Assembly: GCA_002342225.1 (NCBI GenBank) | Contig: DDPO01000184.1 | Location: forward strand, 24,424 to 35,170 | DNA from: Bdellovibrionaceae bacterium UBA2466 | GTDB lineage: Bacteria; Bdellovibrionota; FAC87; UBA2466 | Direction of reading: 5' to 3' | DNA: 10,747 bases | Shown here: positions 6,426 to 10,747 of the stretch, one piece after another | Numbering within the stretch: position 1 is the stretch's first letter | How the letters are laid out: the number at the start of each line of letters is the position of its first letter | Program-made: the position numbers and the translations under genes | The notes under the pieces: generated by a model | What the model was told of the DNA's origin: nothing | Seen by the model: only the letters and a program-made list of their open reading frames with translations | The model's database searches: none

Positions 6426-7595
6426 ATGCAATCTTTGATTTTTTTCTACCTTGTAGCAATAGGCACACGAGCCTCTGGAAACCCCTACCAAGTTCTTGGC
6501 GTTTCACCCAATGCTAATGAAGATGAAATCATCAAAGCCTACCGAGAAAAAGCAAAACAATACCATCCTGACGTTTCTTCACTTTCTATAGAAGAGGCCA
6601 ACCGAAGATTTAAAATGATACAAGCGGCATTTGAAGAAATTCAAAAGCAGAAAACGCGGCCCAAATATTCCACGCAACAGGAAAACGATAATAGAGACAG
6701 GAAAGAAGAAGAACGAAGGATCGCTAGCAGAGCGGCTAGAGCTGTTCTCGAGTCCGATTGGAGCCGAGGAGTTTTTAATGAGTCAACGCTCGATAAAATG
6801 CCTACCCTAGCATCTAAAAAAGATAAGAGATCCGGCTTTCATCTGGGCCGCGGGCCAAAAGAGGATGGAGAATGGTTGGCTTTAAGTGAGTTTCTAAGAA
6901 GTCATGAAAGAGAGATATTGAGTCAAAATCCAGATCCTGAGACATTGAAAAAGATTTTATCAAAAATTGATCTCTACACCGAATTCACGGGGGAATCGGT
7001 TAAAGACTTGAGAAAGGGTCTATTAACTCCGTTCGAACAATTTATCCTTGAAAAAACCCAAGACAAAACTCTTTTTCTAGAAGCTATGGAGGACCGATTG
7101 AGCCGATCGAGTCGTACTGGAGCTTTTCCTTTGTTCTCTGCGGAACCCTCTGAGCGGGAAAAAGTTTTTGGAAACGCTCCGGAACTTTATGCTCGAAAAT
7201 TTGGTTCCCTTCCAAAGTCTGGAGAAAGCCCTGAACTTCAATTGGCAAAAGAAATATCAAAAATGGCTTTTTCTCGGACATTACAAAACCCATCTCGACT
7301 CCATGAGCTAGATTATTTAATAAGAAGTGTCCCTTCTGCTCTGACTTCAGAAGAAAAACTTCTTTTTCTGGCTGACGTCATGACCGAGGTTGATTCGATC
7401 CCCAAGAGCAAAATATCTAGAGGAGCTTTTGAGGATTTCAAAAACCGTATCAATGGAAAAATCCAGCGCGTTTTTAGCACCCACCCAGACCTCAAAGCCA
7501 AGTACCAAAAAAAAGGAAGTTGGTTCAATGCTCTCTTTGGAGGCGCCAACTCTTGCGAAATTTTGCTAGGAAGACTCTCGCGGGCTAGTTCGTAG
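6426..7595 (+). CDS. J-domain (DnaJ-type) protein with signal-like N-terminus and unknown C-terminal region
   Basis: The product is 389 residues from ATG 6426; a longer reading from 6282 would overlap the upstream gene by more than 130 bases and is rejected. Residues 19-75 form a J domain: 'NPYQVLGVSPNANEDEI', the HPD signature at 47-49, and a fourth helix ending near 'AAFEEIQ'. A basic linker rich in Lys, Arg and Glu follows (about 78-110). The remaining 280 residues are mostly predicted helix with no domain I recognise; the zinc-finger and C-terminal substrate domains of true DnaJ are absent. The first 16 residues ('MQSLIFFYLVAIGTRA') are hydrophobic and look like a weak signal peptide or membrane anchor, odd for a protein expected to meet cytosolic Hsp70. 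No clear ribosome binding site is present, so translation probably depends on coupling to the upstream gene 7 bases away. Confidence 0.8.
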   Translation: MQSLIFFYLVAIGTRASGNPYQVLGVSPNANEDEIIKAYREKAKQYHPDVSSLSIEEANRRFKMIQAAFEEIQKQKTRPKYSTQQENDNRDRKEEERRIASRAARAVLESDWSRGVFNESTLDKMPTLASKKDKRSGFHLGRGPKEDGEWLALSEFLRSHEREILSQNPDPETLKKILSKIDLYTEFTGESVKDLRKGLLTPFEQFILEKTQDKTLFLEAMEDRLSRSSRTGAFPLFSAEPSEREKVFGNAPELYARKFGSLPKSGESPELQLAKEISKMAFSRTLQNPSRLHELDYLIRSVPSALTSEEKLLFLADVMTEVDSIPKSKISRGAFEDFKNRINGKIQRVFSTHPDLKAKYQKKGSWFNALFGGANSCEILLGRLSRASS

Positions 7596-7658
7596 GTATT
7601 ATTGATTCTTGAACTCAGAAAGCCCTGTGCATCGGGTCAAACAATGCCTACATAGTAT

Positions 7659-7693
7659 ATTACCTCGAAAAACCCATATTTACGGAAGGTAAT
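7659..7693. repeat. 7-bp perfect inverted repeat in the promoter region of the carrier-protein cluster
   Basis: ATTACCT at 7659-7665 is the exact reverse complement of AGGTAAT at 7687-7693, with 21 bases between. The right arm starts just after a candidate -35 box. It could be a regulator site or chance; arm spacing is about 28 bases centre to centre, between two and three helical turns. Confidence 0.4.
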
Positions 7694-7706
7694 TCTGTTC
7701 TAAAAT
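7679..7706 (+). promoter_or_regulatory. Candidate promoter for the carrier-protein / adenylation / oxidase genes
   Basis: TTTACG (7679-7684) and TAAAAT (7701-7706) are separated by 16 bases and match the sigma70 consensus at 4 of 6 and 5 of 6 positions. This gives a leader of about 50 bases before the carrier-protein start. The 166-base gap is the largest in the window and lies where the gene content changes, which fits a new transcription unit. Confidence 0.3.
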
Positions 7707-7737
7707 ACCGGAAAAGGGTTCCCCCAAAAATAAAGCC

Positions 7738-7746
7738 AAGGGGAGG
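7738..7746 (+). promoter_or_regulatory. Strong but distant Shine-Dalgarno sequence, possibly masked by a hairpin
   Basis: AAGGGGAGG lies 15 bases before ATG 7762, further than the usual 5-9, and no in-frame start codon lies closer. TCCCC at 7720-7724 can pair with GGGGA at 7740-7744, which would cover it. Confidence 0.35.
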
Positions 7747-7761
7747 AAAAAAAGATATACT

Positions 7762-8037
7762 ATGGGTATGAATGATCAAATCCATGTAAAAGTTCGTTCT
7801 ATTGTTGAAAAATTTTTAGACAAAAACCATAGTTCAGAAATCTCTGATACTACCAAGCTTATTACGTTAGGGTATATTGATTCCTTTAGCATTGTAGAAC
7901 TCATCTCAATCCTTGAAACGGAATTTTCATTTCAATTTGATCCAGCGACATTGAAACTTGAAACATTTGACTCGATCAATAGCATTTCTGAAGCAGTCGA
8001 ACTAGCAACCCAAACTAAATTTCTTAAACATGCCTAA
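7762..8037 (+). CDS. Stand-alone acyl/peptidyl carrier protein
   Basis: This is a 91-residue acidic helical protein with the carrier-protein signature 'LGYIDSFSIVELI', where Ser41 in DSF would take the 4'-phosphopantetheine arm. 'TTKLITLGYIDS' precedes the motif and 'FDSINSISEAVELA' forms the last helix, as in the family. DSF differs from the DSL usual in fatty-acid ACP, which favours a specialised carrier. No fatty-acid genes are nearby. The next gene, an adenylation enzyme, starts inside the last codons of this one (8-base overlap), so they are translationally coupled and probably partners: the enzyme would load its acid onto this protein as a thioester. ATG 7768 is an alternative start. 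No phosphopantetheinyl transferase is in the window. Confidence 0.88.
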   Translation: MGMNDQIHVKVRSIVEKFLDKNHSSEISDTTKLITLGYIDSFSIVELISILETEFSFQFDPATLKLETFDSINSISEAVELATQTKFLKHA

Positions 8038-9538
8038 ACGACTAGACGAACTTATACTTCACAGTTTATCAGCTTTTCCAAACAGGACCGCAGTTTGTGG
8101 CCCGGATAGGACGTTAACGTTTTCTGAGCTTAATGACTCCATCCTGAAAGCCACCTATTGGCTGAGATCTCTTGAAGTAGGCAAAGGTGACAGAGTAGGA
8201 GTCTGTCTAGAAAGATCTGCCTTTAGTATTGTAATGTTTCACGCGATATCGCGCCTTGGGGGAGTTTATGTGCCCCTCGACAATGAAGGGCCCTCGCAAC
8301 TCGTATGTGACGTGATATCGGACTGTACCCCCAAAATAGTCTTGTGTGACACAGACAAAATGTTGCAACTGGCGGGTCAAATTTCCGACAAGTCTAAACT
8401 AATAACCGTAAAGAGAGACGCAAAAGGAAATATTTCATGGTCGGAAATTGAGTCAATGTCGAAACCAACTGACATCCGTAACGAAGTGGATTGGAATGAC
8501 CCAGCCTACATTCTCTATACTTCGGGCTCTACTGGGCAACCCAAAGGTGTCTGTTTAAGCCATGGTAATGCGATTGCTTTTATTGAATGGGCGGCCAAAC
8601 TGACAAATGCTAACGAAGATGATGTCTTCGCTAGTCATGCTTCATTCGGCTTCGGAATATCTGTTTACGATATCTACGTGCCATTGCTCAGCGGATCCAA
8701 ACTAGCTATTATTCCCGAAAGTATTCGTAATAATGGTGCGGCCATTTGCACATTTATCACTAGTCACAAAATCAATCATTGGTACTCGGTACCCTCTGCT
8801 CTTCTTTTGCTTATTCGTAGTCAGGAGTTCAAAACCTTGCCGAGCACCCAGTTTAAGACCATAAAATATGCTGGCGAACCACTACCCAACAGATTTGCTA
8901 ATGTTTTGCGAACAAAGTTTTGCAATAGCAGAATCTTCAATTTTTATGGCAATACTGAGACCAATGTCTGCACTTATTTTGAAATTAAATCAGAGCTTGA
9001 TCCATCAGATCCTCCAGTGCCGATTGGTTTTCCCTCCTGTGGAAATCGAGTCTGGATTGAAGAGGCCGGAATAAATGGAGTTAATCGCCAAGGAGAGCTC
9101 GTAGTGCAAGGTCCTACGGTTATGCTCGGATACTGGGGTGACACGTTTAATACTGATCGAGTTTATCGAACTCGTGATCTTGTAAGAGAAACAGGAGATG
9201 GATGTTTTCTTTACATCTGCAGAGTCGATAATGTCGTTAAGATTAGGGGCCACAGAGTTGAAATTGGTGAGGTCGAGTCCCACCTCATGAGGCACCCGGA
9301 TCTTCGCGATGTGGCTGTTGTTTGTGTTGGCGAGATTGAAAATCGAAAACTGATTGCATACGTAGTTCCTAACGACCCTCAATCGCTACCAACTTTAGTG
9401 GGTTTGAAGGAGTTTTTAGCAAAACACCTCCCGCCTTACAAAATCATTTCTATGGTTCATTTTGTGCAAACTCTTCCCAAAAATATTAACGGTAAGATCG
9501 ATCGAAAAAAATTGAAATCAGAGGCGGAGGCAGCATAA
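8030..9538 (+). CDS. Stand-alone adenylation enzyme (NRPS A-domain type acid:carrier-protein ligase)
   Basis: The 502-residue protein is a complete ANL-superfamily enzyme without condensation or carrier domains. Core motifs: A3 'YTSGSTGQPKG' (163-173), A4 region 'FGFGISVYDIY' (206-216), A5 'NFYGNTETN' (304-312), A7 'YRTRDLV' (379-385), A8 'RVDNVVKIRGHRVEIGEVE' (398-416), and A10 'NINGKIDRK' with the catalytic Lys489. It would use ATP to make an acyl-AMP and pass the acyl group to the carrier protein encoded just upstream. Aligned by eye to GrsA, the specificity positions read G-I-Y-Y-K-A-F-V-C-K. Gly209 replaces the Asp235 that holds the alpha-amino group, and Lys279 sits at position 299, so the substrate may not be an ordinary alpha-amino acid. 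It starts in an 8-base overlap and lacks its own ribosome binding site. Activity class is sure, substrate unknown. Confidence 0.9.
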   Translation: MPKRLDELILHSLSAFPNRTAVCGPDRTLTFSELNDSILKATYWLRSLEVGKGDRVGVCLERSAFSIVMFHAISRLGGVYVPLDNEGPSQLVCDVISDCTPKIVLCDTDKMLQLAGQISDKSKLITVKRDAKGNISWSEIESMSKPTDIRNEVDWNDPAYILYTSGSTGQPKGVCLSHGNAIAFIEWAAKLTNANEDDVFASHASFGFGISVYDIYVPLLSGSKLAIIPESIRNNGAAICTFITSHKINHWYSVPSALLLLIRSQEFKTLPSTQFKTIKYAGEPLPNRFANVLRTKFCNSRIFNFYGNTETNVCTYFEIKSELDPSDPPVPIGFPSCGNRVWIEEAGINGVNRQGELVVQGPTVMLGYWGDTFNTDRVYRTRDLVRETGDGCFLYICRVDNVVKIRGHRVEIGEVESHLMRHPDLRDVAVVCVGEIENRKLIAYVVPNDPQSLPTLVGLKEFLAKHLPPYKIISMVHFVQTLPKNINGKIDRKKLKSEAEAA

Positions 9539-9557
9539 ATTTCATTTCTCTGAGCCC

Positions 9558-10747
9558 ATGAAAAATCAAAAAACATTCTATGATGTTGTTATTTGCGGCG
9601 CCGGCATTTCGGGGCTTTACTGTGCTATGAGGCTTGCTGAGCACAACGATGTCAACCAAGCCCCCAAAAAAATAGGTTTGATCGAGCAAAGCAATCGAAT
9701 TGGGGGTCGAATCTATACCGAATTTATGGATCAGGCACCCGGCATTCCAGTAGAGTTAGGCGCCATGCGGTTTCTCGATTCTCACATTATAGTCAAGAGC
9801 CTAGTCAATCGGTATCGTCTCCAGAAGAGTGCCTTCGGAGTAGATGAACATAAGAAATTTCATCTAAGAGGTTTGCTACACAATGAAAACTGCAATGACT
9901 TTCCTAGATTTAATCTTAGACCAAGTGAAACCGGGAAGAATCCGGAAGAATTATTAGCTTACGCAATAAATCGAGTCATTCCGCGCTCTATGTGGAAGGA
10001 CCTCAATCAGGTATTTAAGAAGCGAGATGTACGATTCAGTAACGACGTCTACGACGATATCTCAGTAAACGATTTTGGGTTCCAAAGTCTCTTGCAAAGC
10101 TTAATATCAAATGAAGCCTTCGAGCTGGTTAAAAAAACGACTGGGTACGACTCAACTTTCTTCAACTGGAATGCCTTGCAAGCCATTCGTCAAATTGTAA
10201 ATGATTTATCTTCAAAAACCCGTTCTTGGCAGCTAAACCAAGGGATGTCACAACTATCCGAAAATCTCCTAAAGGATTTCGTACAGTTCGGAGGAAACGT
10301 TTGTCTTGGCTCAAAGATCATCAAAATAGAACTCAAGAATCATTCCAAAAACCAATTCATCGAATGCGAGGTGGCCACTACCGACGGTAAGTCATTTACG
10401 CTCGGGACTAAGCAATTGATCCTTGCTGTTCCAGCAGATGCGCTGCGACCTTTGCTCATATCGCCAGAATTAAATAACCACCAAGAAGTTGAACTTAAAA
10501 ACAGATTGAATGCAGTCTATCCGCAACCAGGATTTAAACTTTTTCTAGCCTTTAATGAACCTTGGTGGCGAACAAAAGATTTTCGATCCGGCTCCATCGT
10601 GTCCGACAGTCCGCTCCGCATGACTTACTTTAGTAAGACGTCCGAGGAATGCGGCGGAAGTAAGGGTGACACTCGTTGCCTTGCATTGGCTTCTTATGCT
10701 GACATGGAGTCTTTTTACTTCTGGAATTCCTACAGGACAAAGGGGGG
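9558..10747 (+). CDS. FAD-dependent amine oxidase, L-amino-acid-oxidase-like (partial, runs off the right edge)
   Basis: The frame stays open for 396 codons from ATG 9558 to the window edge, 19 bases after the adenylation gene. The N-terminus has the Rossmann FAD motif 'VVICGAGISGLYCAMRL' (10-26), an acidic strand end 'IGLIEQ' (39-44), 'RIGGRIYTE' (47-55) and 'ELGAMRF' (66-72). The ELGxMR form is typical of L-amino-acid oxidases, in which the Arg contacts the substrate carboxylate. 'SWQLNQGMSQLSENL' (223-237) and 'LILAVPADALRPLL' (287-300) are the later FAD- and substrate-domain landmarks of the flavin amine oxidase family. It would convert an amine or amino acid to an imine with release of peroxide, probably in the cytoplasm, since no signal peptide is seen. 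The context suggests a tailoring step beside the carrier protein and adenylation enzyme. The C-terminal FAD-binding end is not visible. Confidence 0.85.
   Translation, partial: MKNQKTFYDVVICGAGISGLYCAMRLAEHNDVNQAPKKIGLIEQSNRIGGRIYTEFMDQAPGIPVELGAMRFLDSHIIVKSLVNRYRLQKSAFGVDEHKKFHLRGLLHNENCNDFPRFNLRPSETGKNPEELLAYAINRVIPRSMWKDLNQVFKKRDVRFSNDVYDDISVNDFGFQSLLQSLISNEAFELVKKTTGYDSTFFNWNALQAIRQIVNDLSSKTRSWQLNQGMSQLSENLLKDFVQFGGNVCLGSKIIKIELKNHSKNQFIECEVATTDGKSFTLGTKQLILAVPADALRPLLISPELNNHQEVELKNRLNAVYPQPGFKLFLAFNEPWWRTKDFRSGSIVSDSPLRMTYFSKTSEECGGSKGDTRCLALASYADMESFYFWNSYRTKG

Noticed and set aside
9005..9382. 125-codon open frame on the - strand inside the adenylation gene
   Set aside because: It lies opposite the conserved A6-A9 region, has no domain, and is explained as a shadow.
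7762..9538. DltC/DltA-type D-alanine loading pair
   Set aside because: Gene order and sizes are similar, but the adenylation enzyme lacks the pocket Asp expected for an alpha-amino acid, and an oxidase rather than dltB or dltD follows.

Overview
The window is AT-leaning bacterial DNA with tightly packed genes, all on the + strand. Coding sequence fills almost everything: no gene-free stretch exceeds about 170 bases, and I see no tRNA, rRNA, CRISPR array or insertion sequence. The gene set suggests a Gram-negative of the Bdellovibrionota or a related deltaproteobacterial-type lineage: an MltD-like lytic transglycosylase, a NamZ-family muramidase, exported Cys-rich proteins, and GshA plus glutaredoxin. 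That placement is an inference from protein style, not from a marker gene.

Region 1 (1-1634) is cell-wall metabolism. It holds the C-terminal end of an MltD-type lytic transglycosylase with a LysM-like tail, then, after 18 bases, a DUF1343/NamZ exo-N-acetylmuramidase homologue with no signal peptide. The pair fits turnover of own or foreign peptidoglycan.

Region 2 (1697-3851) encodes two predicted exported proteins. The first is a 124-residue protein with four cysteines and a Tyr/Trp-rich C-terminal half. The second is a bacterial member of the transglutaminase-elicitor family, known from the Phytophthora GP42 protein. It keeps the Cys, His and Asp expected of the active site, and the VWNQPV core of the Pep-13 plant-immunity epitope. 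This is the most striking single item in the window.

Region 3 (3900-7595) is a compact four-gene run with gaps of 12, 11 and 7 bases: glutamate-cysteine ligase, glutaredoxin, a DUF429-like RNase H-fold protein, and a J-domain protein with a signal-like N-terminus. The first two form an obvious thiol-redox pair; the role of the last two is unknown.

Region 4 (7762-window end) starts after a 166-base intergenic region with a possible promoter and a 7-bp inverted repeat. It reads as the start of a small biosynthetic cluster: a stand-alone carrier protein, an overlapping stand-alone adenylation enzyme with an unusual predicted pocket (Gly where alpha-amino-acid enzymes have Asp235), and an L-amino-acid-oxidase-like flavoenzyme cut by the window edge. 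The natural reading is activation of a small acid onto the carrier protein, with a flavin oxidation in the same pathway. The product cannot be told from this window.
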